Assembly: GCF_002128405.1 (NCBI RefSeq)
Contig: NZ_NETJ01000002.1
Coordinates: 186,001 to 250,000, forward strand
Length of the DNA stretch: 64,000 bases
Reading direction: 5' to 3'
Source of the DNA: Gottfriedia solisilvae
GTDB taxonomy: Bacteria; Bacillota; Bacilli; Bacillales; Bacillaceae_G
The translations under genes were made by a program, and so were the position numbers. Numbering within the stretch: position 1 is the stretch's first letter; each line of letters begins with the position of its first letter. Positions 53,405 to 62,578 of the stretch are shown piece by piece. Under the pieces are notes generated by a model. The model was given only the letters and a program-made list of their open reading frames with translations, did not search any database and was not told where the DNA came from.

Positions 53405-56400
53405 ATGAAAATAAATCAATTAATTGCGAACAATATACATAAGTTAGATGCAGTACTTCCAGTCGATCAATCATTAGGTGTAGCTGGATTATCTGGATCT
53501 GGAAAAACAACTTTCTGTCAATCTATTGGGGAAGAATCAAAGAAACGTCTTGTATCTTTATTACCTAAGGCGGAATATCAATATCTATTTTCAAATATTA
53601 TGGAAACCAACTTCAGTGCCATCAAAATGGAAGAAATGCCGCTAGTCCTTTTTCTAGGAAAATCATCTATTTCATCAAATCCTCGTTCAACAATTGGTAC
53701 ACACACTGGTGTATTTAAAGAAATCCGTGATTGCCTTGCTGAGAAGTTTCATCTTTCTCCGGAGGTTTTTTCATTCAATAATGAATTAGGTTGGTGTCCA
53801 GCTTGTAAGGGCCGCGGTACGACTAAAAATGTTGAATGTACAAAATGTCATGGGAAGCGCTATAGCCAAGAAGTTGAACAATATACAATTGAACTGTTTG
53901 ATAAACTACATACTATTTCCGACATTAATAACTTAAGCATTGAATCTATTCTTTCTTTATCAGAAGAATTAAATATTAGTGAAGCCAAACAACATATTCT
54001 TAAAAACATTATTAATATGAATATTGGTTATTTAACACTTAATCGCATAATGGGTACTTTATCAGGTGGAGAATTAACAAGACTATATTTAGCTGAATTC
54101 ATGGCTACTAGTGAAGACACTGTCATTATAATTGATGAAATCTCTGTTGGTCTTGATCACCAAACACTTTTAAAGATACTTGAACAAATTAAACAATTAG
54201 GTTATAAAAATCAAATTTGGCTGATTGATCATTCAGATACAGTCCTAGATGCTTCGGATGAACAATTATTCTTTGGTCCAGGTAGCGGTAAATATGGTGG
54301 GAAAATTGTTGAAGAATCACCACGTCCAAAACCGATTATTTGGGAACGTAATGAAGCAAAGCCAAGTGATTATTATCAATTTCATGATCTTTACTGTCGA
54401 AATATTCAAATTGATGAAATTCAAATTCCAAAAAATAGATTAGTAACCTTTACGGGTGAATCTGGGTGTGGAAAATCTACACTTGTTAACGACTGTATGG
54501 CGAAGGATTTTCTGAATAGACATCCAAAGGATAAGCTAGTGATTGTAGGACAAGATCGTAATCAATCAATTACAAGTCGATCTACAGTTGCGACTTTCCT
54601 AGATATTAAAAAGAAACTGACAAAATATAGTGATGACATTGATGATATTTTTGAGCGTTCGATTGAAGATATTATTGATGAATTGCCAAATGAAGACATC
54701 GCGCACAAACGCTTAAGCTTATTAATTAAGCTTGGACTTGGCTATTTAACATTAGAAAGAAAAACTCAAACATTATCAACTGGTGAGTTTCAATGTGTTC
54801 ATTTAGTTTCTGAACTATTTGGTAATACAAGAAATCCACATACTTTGTTTATTTTTGATGAGCCTTCTAAAGGATTGTCTCAAAATATTTTAAACCAATT
54901 CATTGATAGTGTTAGGGTGATTCTTGAGGATGAGTCTGTTTCAATTCTGATGATTGAACATAATGCTTATATGTTAGAAAGCTCTGATTACATCGTAGAT
55001 TTTGGTAAAAGGCAGATCGAACCAGTAAAGCATCTTGATGTGCTTAGTCATGAGGAGTATTATCGTAACTTTGAAACTGTACATAATGATGCACCTTTGG
55101 AAATCACTTCAACCATTCATCAAAAAAATGGGATATATTACATCAAAGAAAACCATATAGATTATTTTAAAAATGCGGAAAATATCTATAAAGGTGGTAT
55201 CTTAAAAAGTTTATCGTCAATGGCTAGATTGATTTATGGTGAATATGAATCAGAAAAGATCGCACCAGTAATCGCGATTGATCTTGAGAGACACTTATAT
55301 AGTCAATTTAGTTTTCTTTATGAAATTGGCGGGCTAATCAACCATATTGTAAGTGCTCATCCAAAGAATAAAGATACGAAAAGCTTTGATTTCTATAACC
55401 AAGAAAACCATTGTCCAAGTTGTTCTGGTCGTCGTGTTATCGAAAAATTTGATATTGATGTTGTGATTCAAGACAAAAAAGTGCCATTTTGGGATGGTTT
55501 ATTACATCCAGACGTAATGGAAGTATTAAAATATTATCAATATCCTAAATTACAATTCCTATTTGATGAAATAAAGAATGAACTTGGTCATGATATTAGT
55601 AAAAGTTACAATGAGATGACTGAGGCTGAAAAACATACGTTTTTATATGGTTATTGGGAAAAGTCTTTTTATGATAAAGCAGGTAAGGCTTCTAGAACTT
55701 GGGAAGGTTTCAATTTAATCATTGGACGTTATATGTTTATTTCTAAATCAATGATTAAAGAGCAAATGAAAGAATCAAAAGAGATGATTACTTGTCCAGT
55801 TTGTGAAGGAACAGTTTTAAAACATCATAAAAAATTAATGTTTGGGAACAGTGACATCCGTGAAATCATTAATCAACCAATTGATCAAGTGATGAAAACA
55901 GTAGGGAATTTACCTGTTCTTGAAAAATTGAAATCAATTGTTGGTGGCGATATCGTACTAACAGAGGATGTTTCTTTACTGCCTAGAGAAAAACAAGTAG
56001 CGCTTAAAATGTTTGAAATTGAGCAAGCAAGTTTTGTACATTATGAAGTAGTTTTACAAAATGCTTTACCTTTCTGGGATCAAATTAAAGGTAATATTGA
56101 AGCAATTAGTAGTAAAAACCAAATTACAATCTGTGATTTTGAGGGTATTTACGAAACGAGAGAAAACATCATCGATCAATATTTTACAAATGGAAAATAC
56201 AAAAAATTAACTTATGTATATGAGGCATTTGGTTATAAAAAAATTGTGACATTGATTAATAAAGTTAAATCAAGTAACCCTTGTCCATTCTGTAAAGGGA
56301 AAAAGGTTATTTCAGAAGATGGTCTTCATGATGGTGTCCATAAATTATCAGTACCTTGTGTAAGTTGTTATGCAAGTGGTATTAATGATGAAGGACGAAA

Positions 56401-56572
56401 ACAGATTGTCGAGGGTATTGAAGTTCAAACGTGGCTAACTGGAAAAGTTAGTGATGTAGTTGAAGAGAGCCAAATTACAGAGCAAGTTGCAGATATTCCA
56501 ATTTTCAATCGAATTCGTGAGTTGAATAAGCGGGATATGATGGCAGTGTATCAAATCCTTTTAGCAAAATAG
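53405..56572 (+). CDS. UvrA-like ABC ATPase with extra C-terminal Cys-pair modules
   Basis: The 1055-residue protein has two UvrA-type ATPase modules in its first 560 residues: Walker A GLSGSGKTT (about 28-36) with signature LSGGELTR (about 219), and Walker A GESGCGKST (about 350) with signature LSTGEFQ (about 458) and IFDEPSKGLS. A zinc module (CPACKGRG..CTKCHG) lies in the first. The second half has no ATPase but repeats UvrA-like Cys-pair units: CPSCSGRR (about 670), CPVCEG (about 797) and CPFCKGKK..CVSC (about 960-985). Small UvrA paralogs protect DNA or resist intercalating antibiotics, but this layout differs from UvrA. No uvrB is near. ATG follows gaggatg. Confidence 0.75.
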   Translation: MKINQLIANNIHKLDAVLPVDQSLGVAGLSGSGKTTFCQSIGEESKKRLVSLLPKAEYQYLFSNIMETNFSAIKMEEMPLVLFLGKSSISSNPRSTIGTHTGVFKEIRDCLAEKFHLSPEVFSFNNELGWCPACKGRGTTKNVECTKCHGKRYSQEVEQYTIELFDKLHTISDINNLSIESILSLSEELNISEAKQHILKNIINMNIGYLTLNRIMGTLSGGELTRLYLAEFMATSEDTVIIIDEISVGLDHQTLLKILEQIKQLGYKNQIWLIDHSDTVLDASDEQLFFGPGSGKYGGKIVEESPRPKPIIWERNEAKPSDYYQFHDLYCRNIQIDEIQIPKNRLVTFTGESGCGKSTLVNDCMAKDFLNRHPKDKLVIVGQDRNQSITSRSTVATFLDIKKKLTKYSDDIDDIFERSIEDIIDELPNEDIAHKRLSLLIKLGLGYLTLERKTQTLSTGEFQCVHLVSELFGNTRNPHTLFIFDEPSKGLSQNILNQFIDSVRVILEDESVSILMIEHNAYMLESSDYIVDFGKRQIEPVKHLDVLSHEEYYRNFETVHNDAPLEITSTIHQKNGIYYIKENHIDYFKNAENIYKGGILKSLSSMARLIYGEYESEKIAPVIAIDLERHLYSQFSFLYEIGGLINHIVSAHPKNKDTKSFDFYNQENHCPSCSGRRVIEKFDIDVVIQDKKVPFWDGLLHPDVMEVLKYYQYPKLQFLFDEIKNELGHDISKSYNEMTEAEKHTFLYGYWEKSFYDKAGKASRTWEGFNLIIGRYMFISKSMIKEQMKESKEMITCPVCEGTVLKHHKKLMFGNSDIREIINQPIDQVMKTVGNLPVLEKLKSIVGGDIVLTEDVSLLPREKQVALKMFEIEQASFVHYEVVLQNALPFWDQIKGNIEAISSKNQITICDFEGIYETRENIIDQYFTNGKYKKLTYVYEAFGYKKIVTLINKVKSSNPCPFCKGKKVISEDGLHDGVHKLSVPCVSCYASGINDEGRKQIVEGIEVQTWLTGKVSDVVEESQITEQVADIPIFNRIRELNKRDMMAVYQILLAK

Positions 56573-56588
56573 AATGTATTATAAAGAT

Positions 56589-56627
56589 AAAACTCATTTG
56601 TCTTCAAGTTACAAATGAGTTTTTTCA
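56589..56627 (+). terminator. Terminator of the UvrA-like gene
   Basis: Stem aaaactcatttgt/acaaatgagtttt with T run. Confidence 0.8.
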
Positions 56628-56800
56628 TCTTTTGATAATGAAAAAAACTGTGTTGAAATAAATTGATGTTTTGACATGCATTTTTGTATGTTTTACCTAG
56701 CAGATTTTGAGTTTAGTAAGAAGGAAGTTATCCATTTTTATTGAAATAAGTTAAGTATGACGTAGTTTCATTTACTCAATTTTATTAGAGGTGAATCAAA

Positions 56801-57025
56801 ATCAATACATTTTTAAGAGTTTTAGGAATTGTTTTGTTCGTAGTAGGTGCACAAGGGATTATTCGCGGGATTATTCTTGGTGTTATTGATCGTAAATTTG
56901 AATACCAATTTATATTGCCATTTATTCCAAATCAATATGCATTGATTGCAAATATCGTATTACTGCTGATTAGTTTTGTAATTTTCGCTAAAACGAAGCC
57001 ATTCGAGAATGAAAAGAATAATTAG
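56801..57025 (+). CDS. Small membrane protein (74 aa), apparent AUC start
   Basis: The frame N-T-F-L-R-V-L-G-I-V-L-F-V-V-G-A-Q leads into two membrane helices (to ILGVIDRK and IANIVLLLISFVIF). The only in-frame initiator candidates among ATG, GTG and TTG are inside the first helix. AGAGGTG at 56787-56793 is followed after 7 bases by ATC, which restores a normal start (M-N-T-F-L-R). Function unknown. Confidence 0.5.
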   Translation: MNTFLRVLGIVLFVVGAQGIIRGIILGVIDRKFEYQFILPFIPNQYALIANIVLLLISFVIFAKTKPFENEKNN

Positions 57026-57054
57026 TACGTACTTACACTTTATAGAGTAAATAA

Positions 57055-57085
57055 AAAACTCATCTTTATTAGAAGATGAGTTTTC
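57055..57085. terminator. Bidirectional terminator
   Basis: Stem aaaactcatctt/aagatgagtttt with A/T flanks, between convergent genes. Confidence 0.8.
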
Positions 57086-57089
57086 TTTA

Positions 57090-58130
57090 TTACTTCATTT
57101 CAGCAGCTTTTTTCAATAATTCATATGAATATAGTCGAGCAGAGTGGTCGAATACGGAACCGTTGACCATTATTTCGTCGGCTTTCGTCATATTTAAAAC
57201 TGCTTGTAGCTTATCTTTTACTGTGTCAATACTTCCAATAGCTGACAGTCTCATTTGATTTTCTAATGTTTGTTTTTCGAATGGACTCCAAATATCATCC
57301 ATATTATCAACTGGTGGTTTCAGTAAAGAAGGTTTACCACCACGAACTAAGTTCAAGAAGGATTGCTGTTGCGTTGTAAATAGTCTATTTGCTTCTTCGT
57401 CTGTATCTGCAACAACCACGTTTAGGCCAATCATTGCATATGGTTCATCTAATACATTCGAAGGTTTGAAATAGTTATGATAGATTTGCATTGCTTGAAC
57501 TGTATAGTCAGGCGCAAAATGAGCTGCAAATGCAAATGGTAGACCCAGTTCAGCGGCTAATTGTGCGCTAAAACCACTTGATCCTAATAACCAAATTGGC
57601 ACATTCAAGCCCTCGCCTGGAATTGCTTGAACATGTGCACTGCCATTTCCAAGTGACGGATCAAAATAAGTTCTTAACTCATCAAGTTGTGCAGGGAAAT
57701 CTTCGCCGCTACGCAAGTCACGTCTTAAAGCTCTTGTTGTTAACATATCACTTCCTGGTGCACGACCAAGTCCAAGGTCTATTCGACCAGGGTGAAGTGA
57801 TTCAAGTGTACCAAATTGTTCTGCAATTACTAATGGTGGATGATTTGGTAACATGATCCCACCTGAGCCAACACGAATAGTGGATGTCCCACTTGCAATA
57901 TGACCGATTACAACAGAAGTAGCAGAGCTTGCGACTGCAGGCATGTTATGGTGCTCTGCAAACCAATAACGAAGATATCCTAATTTTTCGGCATGTCTTG
58001 CTAAATCAAGACTATTTTTAAATGCATCAGCTGGGGTGCTGCCCTCCACAACTGGTGCTAAATCTAACACTGATAAAGGGATTTCGTGTAATTGTTTTGC
58101 TAATTTATCTTGAAATCTATTTGTTGCCAT
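57090..58130 (-). CDS. LLM-class flavin-dependent monooxygenase (luciferase-like)
   Basis: The 346-residue protein has [69 protein letters not shown] and later [20 protein letters not shown]. This is the one-subunit luciferase-like group (B. subtilis YceB/YtmO type) that uses FMNH2 to oxidise organic substrates. The substrate is unknown. ATG follows aaggaggag. Confidence 0.85.
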   Translation of the reverse strand: MATNRFQDKLAKQLHEIPLSVLDLAPVVEGSTPADAFKNSLDLARHAEKLGYLRYWFAEHHNMPAVASSATSVVIGHIASGTSTIRVGSGGIMLPNHPPLVIAEQFGTLESLHPGRIDLGLGRAPGSDMLTTRALRRDLRSGEDFPAQLDELRTYFDPSLGNGSAHVQAIPGEGLNVPIWLLGSSGFSAQLAAELGLPFAFAAHFAPDYTVQAMQIYHNYFKPSNVLDEPYAMIGLNVVVADTDEEANRLFTTQQQSFLNLVRGGKPSLLKPPVDNMDDIWSPFEKQTLENQMRLSAIGSIDTVKDKLQAVLNMTKADEIMVNGSVFDHSARLYSYELLKKAAEMK

Positions 58131-58367
58131 TCTATTCTCCTCCTTCGTACAAACTTATCGTGTACATTGGTATTTATTTACATGGATATATGTTTTATTT
58201 TGTTTAAACTGTGCTATTATTTTATACAGTATACAGGAATTATAGTGAATAATCTTAGAATGTACAAGTTTTTGAACCTACATAAATTTTTATGTAATCA
58301 TGTTTTCCTAATTTATGATTGGCAACAAAAAGTAAAATTGGAAAAAGAAAAAAAATTTGTAAATATA

Positions 58368-58397
58368 TGTATAGAATAATTTAACTGAATCATACTA
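58368..58397 (+). promoter_or_regulatory. Sigma-G-like promoter of the SASP gene
   Basis: TGTATA (58368-58373), 17 bases and CATACTA (58391-58397) match the forespore sigma-G consensus almost exactly, upstream of a gene class known to be under sigma-G. A small palindrome (ctgatg-aaa-catcag) lies in the 5' leader. Confidence 0.75.
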
Positions 58398-58449
58398 TCT
58401 TTAATCTGATGAAACATCAGAGCATCCAAAAAACAAAGGAGTCGACAAC

Positions 58450-58653
58450 ATGGCAAACAGAAGATCATCAAATCAATATGTTTCACCAAACGCTTCATCA
58501 GCAATTGATCAAATGAAGTACGAAATAGCTTCTGAATTTGGAGTGCAATTAGGTCCGGATACAACATCTCGTGCTAATGGATCAGTTGGTGGAGAGATTA
58601 CAAAGCGTTTAGTTCAAATGGCTGAGCAAAGCTTAGGCGGATATGCTCGATAA
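58450..58653 (+). CDS. Alpha/beta-type small acid-soluble spore protein
   Basis: The 67-residue protein has the SASP pattern: [14 protein letters not shown] (GPR protease cleavage site, EIASE-FGV), the Gly-rich loop and [20 protein letters not shown]. It coats and protects spore DNA and is degraded at germination. ATG follows aaggagtcgac. The sigma-G promoter lies 53 bases upstream. Confidence 0.95.
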   Translation: MANRRSSNQYVSPNASSAIDQMKYEIASEFGVQLGPDTTSRANGSVGGEITKRLVQMAEQSLGGYAR

Positions 58654-58657
58654 ATAG

Positions 58658-58690
58658 AAAAAGATGGAGAAAATTCTCCATCTTTTTTAT
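58658..58690 (+). terminator. Terminator of the SASP gene, target of the MITE
   Basis: Stem aaaaagatggagaa/ttctccatcttttt with T run. MITE copy 2 is inserted into the tail of this terminator. Confidence 0.85.
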
Positions 58691-58694
58691 TTTT

Positions 58695-58910
58695 GGCTCT
58701 GTTAATATTAATTGTTGATTTTAGCTAAATACATTAAGAGTATGAAAAGAGAAAAGCCGGTTCGAGATTAATTGGAATGGAAGGTGCGAAGACTCCTATG
58801 GGAGATGCGGGAAACTTGAGACCCCGGAGGCTTGCCGAGGAGGCTCAAGTCACGCCCCATGGAAAGCGAAGTACCTGGAATGGAAATCAACATTCTTTTT
58901 TAACAGAGCT
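58695..58910 (+). mobile_element. MITE copy 2, 216 bp, with 8-bp target duplication
   Basis: The element starts GGCTCTGT and ends ACAGAGCT, with one changed terminal base. It is flanked on both sides by TTATTTTT (58687-58694 and 58911-58918), a perfect 8-bp duplication. Length and sequence match copy 1 (reverse complement). The core folds as acttgag..ctcaagt around aggct-t-gcc. No ORF is present inside. Confidence 0.85.
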
Positions 58911-59034
58911 TTATTTTTTAAGCCCTTTTAAACAGTAACAAAGTTATTTTTAATATAAAATTTACCGAAATCGACTATTTACTTGCAAGGCATTATGAAA
59001 CAAGAGATAATAATGTCACTGGTAGGTGATTAAA

Positions 59035-59484
59035 TTGTCAAATTGTAAAAATTCAGTTACTCCGAAATGGTTCGGATTTGCGATACAAGCATTGGTATTA
59101 CTAGCTACAACTGATGGTGTCACTCCAAGTAAAGCAATTGCTAAACATATTCGTTCTGGTGTTTCATTTATGAGAAGAATTATGGCACCTTTAGTAAAAG
59201 ATAAAATAGTAGAAGCTAGAGAAGGTAGAGATGGTGGATATCTCCTTGCGAGAGCACCGGAGGATATCACTCTTAAAGAAGTGTATCTCGCATTGCAAAT
59301 GACTGAACCATTATCGACAGCGTTAATCGAATCAACTTCAGATTGTTCAAGTGGACGAGTAATGAATAATGTTTTTTCTGATTTTGCTATTGAGGCAGAG
59401 GATCATATGCTTAGTTTCTTATGTAATTACACTTTAGCAGACTTTGTAAAACGAGCTAATCATAAAAGTTTAGAATCAATATAA
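59035..59484 (+). CDS. Rrf2-family transcriptional regulator
   Basis: The winged helix (WFGFAIQALVLLATTDGVTPSKAIAKHIRSGVSFMRRIMAPLVKDKIVEAREGRDGGYLLARA) is typical of Rrf2 proteins. Cys residues occur at SNCKN, TSDCSSG and FLCNY, so it could sense redox or carry a cluster. TTG 59035 has taggtga at the right distance; GTG 59026 lies inside that site. The gene precedes catDE in the same direction, and is a good candidate for its regulator. Confidence 0.8.
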   Translation: MSNCKNSVTPKWFGFAIQALVLLATTDGVTPSKAIAKHIRSGVSFMRRIMAPLVKDKIVEAREGRDGGYLLARAPEDITLKEVYLALQMTEPLSTALIESTSDCSSGRVMNNVFSDFAIEAEDHMLSFLCNYTLADFVKRANHKSLESI

Positions 59485-59636
59485 AAATATCGTACAAATA
59501 TATGTGCGGTATTTTTTTATTTAGGAACTTGAAGTGGATGAACATCAACAATATAAAAGAGGTTATACAGTTATCGAAGAATAAATATTAAACTAAATGT
59601 AAAATTGTACTTGTAACGAGAACAGTTATCAGATAT

Positions 59637-59800
59637 ACTGTTCTTAAGTTGAGCACACTTAGTGGATGACTGAACTTAAGAACTAGAATTAAACTTAAGG
59701 GTATTTTTTGTTACTATGCTCAATTACATTAGTTGCAGAATTATGCAGGCAATCAGTTTTGGTTCATTTATGCATCAAACTGTTCTTAAATTGAGTTCAG
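59637..59800 (+). promoter_or_regulatory. Three copies of a GTTCTTAARTT motif before catD
   Basis: The motif actgttcttaagttgag occurs at 59637-59653, again at 59779-59795 (one base different), and inverted at 59670-59686 (aacttaagaac). Copy 1 and the inverted copy form a perfect 11-bp dyad. There is no T run, so the arrangement looks like operator sites rather than a terminator. Confidence 0.5.
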
Positions 59801-59854
59801 AATAAAAAACTTAAAGTTACCATTTATAAATATATACAAAAGGGAGAGAATGAG

Positions 59855-60214
59855 ATGAAGTGGTTAACTCGTATCTTACAAGTAGTATTAGTTATTGCGT
59901 TTTTAATGTCTGGAGCTATTAAGTTAAGTGGTAATACCCAGATGTTACATGATTTTAAAGAAGTATATGGGTACTCTAAAGGTTTCATGTATTTAATCGG
60001 AGCTTTTGAAATACTTGGAGCGATTGGTCTGATTGTTGGCTTTTGGAAATCTAAAATAGCTACACTTGCATCAGCTGGATTATCCATTATTATGGCGGGT
60101 GCGGTCTACACTCATCTAAGTGCAGGTCAAGACTTAAATGTTGCAATGGCTCCGTTTGTTTTGTTAGTGTTAACATTAATTGTATTATTTTCTAGAAGGG
60201 GTAATGTAAAGTGA
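59855..60214 (+). CDS. catD: DoxX-family membrane protein, CatD-like
   Basis: The 119-residue protein has four helices with the DoxX pattern (LVIAFLMSGAIKLSG, FKEVYGYSKGFMYLIGAFEILGAIGLIVGFW). It overlaps catE by 4 bases, exactly the catD-catE (yfiDE) arrangement of B. subtilis, where both respond to catechol and quinone stress. ATG follows aagggag. Confidence 0.75.
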   Translation: MKWLTRILQVVLVIAFLMSGAIKLSGNTQMLHDFKEVYGYSKGFMYLIGAFEILGAIGLIVGFWKSKIATLASAGLSIIMAGAVYTHLSAGQDLNVAMAPFVLLVLTLIVLFSRRGNVK

Positions 60215-61065
60215 ATTTCCATGTGAAGCCACAAGTTTATGCACCAACTATAGAATTAAAAGTATCTAATTTATCACGCTCAATTACATTTTATCAAGAA
60301 GTAATTGGATTAAGAATTTTAGATCAATCAGCGACTAAAGCTAGATTAACTGCTGATGGGGTTAAGACATTAATTACGCTAGAACAAATTGATCATAGCG
60401 TACCAAGAAATGATAGAAATACAGGTTTATATCACCTTGCTTTACTTTTACCAACTCGAAAAGATTTAGGTATTGTGTTAAAGCATTTTATAGAAACTAG
60501 AAATCCACTACAAGGTGGTTCTGATCATTTAGTGAGTGAAGCATTATATCTAGCTGATCCTGATATGAATGGAATCGAAATATATGCAGATCGTCCACAC
60601 GAGGGCTGGAACTGGCAAAATGAACAGGTTGTAATGGATAGTCGTCGCCTTGATGTAGAGGGTTTATTATCACTAGCTGGAGAAGAAACATTCAAAGGTC
60701 TACCGCAAGAAACAATTATGGGACATATTCATTTACAAGTTTCTGATTTAGAAAGCACAGAAAGATTTTATTGCGAAGGCTTAGGTTTTGATGTAGTCAC
60801 TAGATACGGCAACCAGGCATTATTTGTATCAACAGGTCATTATCATCACCATCTAGGCTTTAACACATGGCATAGCGCAGGTGGTACTGCTCCACTTGAA
60901 AGCAGTGTTGGATTAAAACATTACACATTGCTATATCCAAGTGAAGAAGAAAAAACAAATGCCATTACTAGATTAACAAACATCAATGCGACAATTTTTG
61001 AAGAGAATGGAATTACTTATACTAAGGATCCATCAGGAAATACAATTCAAATACTAGTCGGTTAA
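60211..61065 (+). CDS. catE: Catechol-2,3-dioxygenase-like VOC protein, CatE-like
   Basis: The 284-residue protein has two VOC repeats (IELKVSNLSRSITFYQEVIGLRI and GHIHLQVSDLESTERFYCEGLGF) and the ring-cleavage pattern with His in HLALLLP, H in GHIHL and E near the end (LVSEALYLADPDMNGIEIYAD). It is the extradiol dioxygenase that opens catechol rings in the CatDE system. GTG start overlaps the catD stop. B. subtilis catDE is controlled by YodB and CatR; here an Rrf2 gene is adjacent instead. Confidence 0.8.
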   Translation: MNFHVKPQVYAPTIELKVSNLSRSITFYQEVIGLRILDQSATKARLTADGVKTLITLEQIDHSVPRNDRNTGLYHLALLLPTRKDLGIVLKHFIETRNPLQGGSDHLVSEALYLADPDMNGIEIYADRPHEGWNWQNEQVVMDSRRLDVEGLLSLAGEETFKGLPQETIMGHIHLQVSDLESTERFYCEGLGFDVVTRYGNQALFVSTGHYHHHLGFNTWHSAGGTAPLESSVGLKHYTLLYPSEEEKTNAITRLTNINATIFEENGITYTKDPSGNTIQILVG

Positions 61066-61082
61066 AAAATAAGATTTTCATC

Positions 61083-61122
61083 AAGAGACATTTGCGAGTA
61101 ATGACGCGAATGTCTCTTTTTA
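61083..61122 (+). terminator. Terminator of the catDE operon
   Basis: Stem aagagacatttgcg/cgcgaatgtctctt with T run. Confidence 0.8.
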
Positions 61123-61209
61123 TTTGGAGCTAATAATTATAGTAGCAATTCAATTTTTATTAAAAGTATGTTGTTCTTTCATCTGATATTACGTGAAAGA
61201 TTGATACTG

Positions 61210-61330
61210 ATGTTTGTAAACCTTTATCGGGATAGTGGAACAGAAGAGAAACTGCAGGCGGAGGCACTAAGAAGCCCTCATCGCAGCCCAATGGAAAGTG
61301 AGTATTTTGAAGTGAAAATCTATGTGTTTC
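61210..61330 (+). repeat. Decayed copy of the GC-rich repeat
   Basis: The segment keeps fragments of the core (aggcggaggc, cgcagcccaatggaaagtgagta, ttgaagtgaaaatct) but has many changes. It lies 110 bases before a better copy. Confidence 0.5.
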
Positions 61331-61435
61331 TTTTATATTGATCTGTTAAAGATAATTGTTTAAATTTACATATAACTTTTTTTAAAAAAAGAATGTTGTT
61401 TGTAAAAGTATTTTATAAACATACTGTTTTTACAT

Positions 61436-61565
61436 GAACGATTGGAACGTAAGGTGCTCGACTCCTGTGGGAGTAGCGTGACAGCTGAGACCCCACAGGC
61501 GGAAACGCCGAGGAGGCTCAGCGCACGCCCCACGGAAAGCGAGCATCCTGTAGTGGAAATCTACG
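61436..61565 (+). repeat. GC-rich dispersed repeat, core type B copy 2
   Basis: About 130 bases closely similar to 36021-36151: gctcgactcctgtggga, cagctgagaccccacaggcg, cgccgaggaggctcagcgc, ggaaagcgagcatcctg. The loop between the inner stem arms is shorter (gaaa against gaat with two more pairs). Confidence 0.75.
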
Positions 61566-61593
61566 AATTCTTCTTTTAATAAGAAACAAGATT

Positions 61594-61623
61594 CAAAAAA
61601 AGACATTTGCGAATGTCTTTTTA
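61594..61623. terminator. Bidirectional terminator-like hairpin
   Basis: Perfect stem aaaaagacatt/aatgtcttttt with loop tgcg; its sequence is similar to the catDE terminator. No gene ends here. Confidence 0.6.
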
Positions 61624-61750
61624 TTAAACATAACAAAATATTAAAACTAAACTCTCACTTCTATCATATTTCCTTATAAAAATTAATATAGTTGAATACA
61701 TGTACATTTACTAGCTAAGGGTGAAGGGAAGATAAAGGGGAGTGAAATAG

Positions 61751-62578
61751 GTGTTACATATTGTAGTTTGTATTAAACAAGTACCTGACACAAAAATCAT
61801 TAAAATGAATCCAAAAACCAATACGATGGACAGGGCAAGTGCGCCTGCAATTTTGAATCCATACGATGCACATGCAGTAGAAGAAGCGGTTCGATTGAAG
61901 AAAAGATACGGTGGGACAGTGTCTGTTATTACAATGGGACCGCCTCCTGCTGTAAAGGCAATTCGAAAATGTATTGAAATTGGTGCTGACGAAGGATATA
62001 TGATTTCAGATAGAGCATTTGCTGGAGCAGATACGTTAGCGACAAGCTATGCCTTAACGAAAGCGATTGAAAAAATAGGGGGAATTCAACCAATTGATTT
62101 GATCGTTTGTGGAAAAATGACAATCGACGGTGATACTGGACAAGTTGGGCCAGGAATCGCTCGGCGACTTGATATCCCACCTTTAACATCTGTAAAAAAA
62201 GTTCATGAGATAAATAAAGAAGATGGCTATGCGATTGTTCATCGAAAAATTGAGGACGGTCATGAGGTTATTAAGACTACATTACCTTGTTTATTTGCAG
62301 TTGAAAAAGAGATCAATAATGTCCCTTACTCTTCATTGCCAAATATGATTAAAGCTGCTAAATATCAACCAACTATTTGGGCAGTTAAAGATTTAGAAGA
62401 TGTGGATATAAAACAATTAGGTTTAAAAGGCTCACCGACGATTGTATCAAAAGTTTGGGCTCCACCAAAAGCAAAAGGTGGCACAGTTTTTGAAGGCACT
62501 TCTAATGAAAAAGTAGCAGAATTAATGAAGATTTTAAGTGATAAGAAGGAATTATTTGAAGTGAAGGGAGGGGTATAA
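61751..62578 (+). CDS. fixA: Electron transfer flavoprotein beta subunit (FixA-like)
   Basis: The 275-residue protein begins IVVCIKQVPDT, then NPYDAHAVEEAVRLK, TMGPPPAVKAIRKCIEIGADEGYMISDRAFAGADTLATSYAL and GKMTIDGDTGQVGPGIARRLD, the core of ETF beta/FixA. Start is GTG. With the next two genes it makes a fixABC operon, whose product passes electrons from NADH to quinone and ferredoxin. No nitrogenase genes are in view. Confidence 0.85.
   Translation: MLHIVVCIKQVPDTKIIKMNPKTNTMDRASAPAILNPYDAHAVEEAVRLKKRYGGTVSVITMGPPPAVKAIRKCIEIGADEGYMISDRAFAGADTLATSYALTKAIEKIGGIQPIDLIVCGKMTIDGDTGQVGPGIARRLDIPPLTSVKKVHEINKEDGYAIVHRKIEDGHEVIKTTLPCLFAVEKEINNVPYSSLPNMIKAAKYQPTIWAVKDLEDVDIKQLGLKGSPTIVSKVWAPPKAKGGTVFEGTSNEKVAELMKILSDKKELFEVKGGV

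Noticed and set aside
59525-59585. Short frame ELEVDEHQQYKRGYTVIEE before the catDE region
   Set aside because: It looks coding-like but is too short to assign and has no start site; it may be the tail of a lost gene.
61430-61636. Minus-strand ORF of 68 codons over the GC-rich repeat
   Set aside because: It overlaps the repeat and the hairpin at 61594 and resembles no protein; spurious ORFs of this type are common over such repeats.
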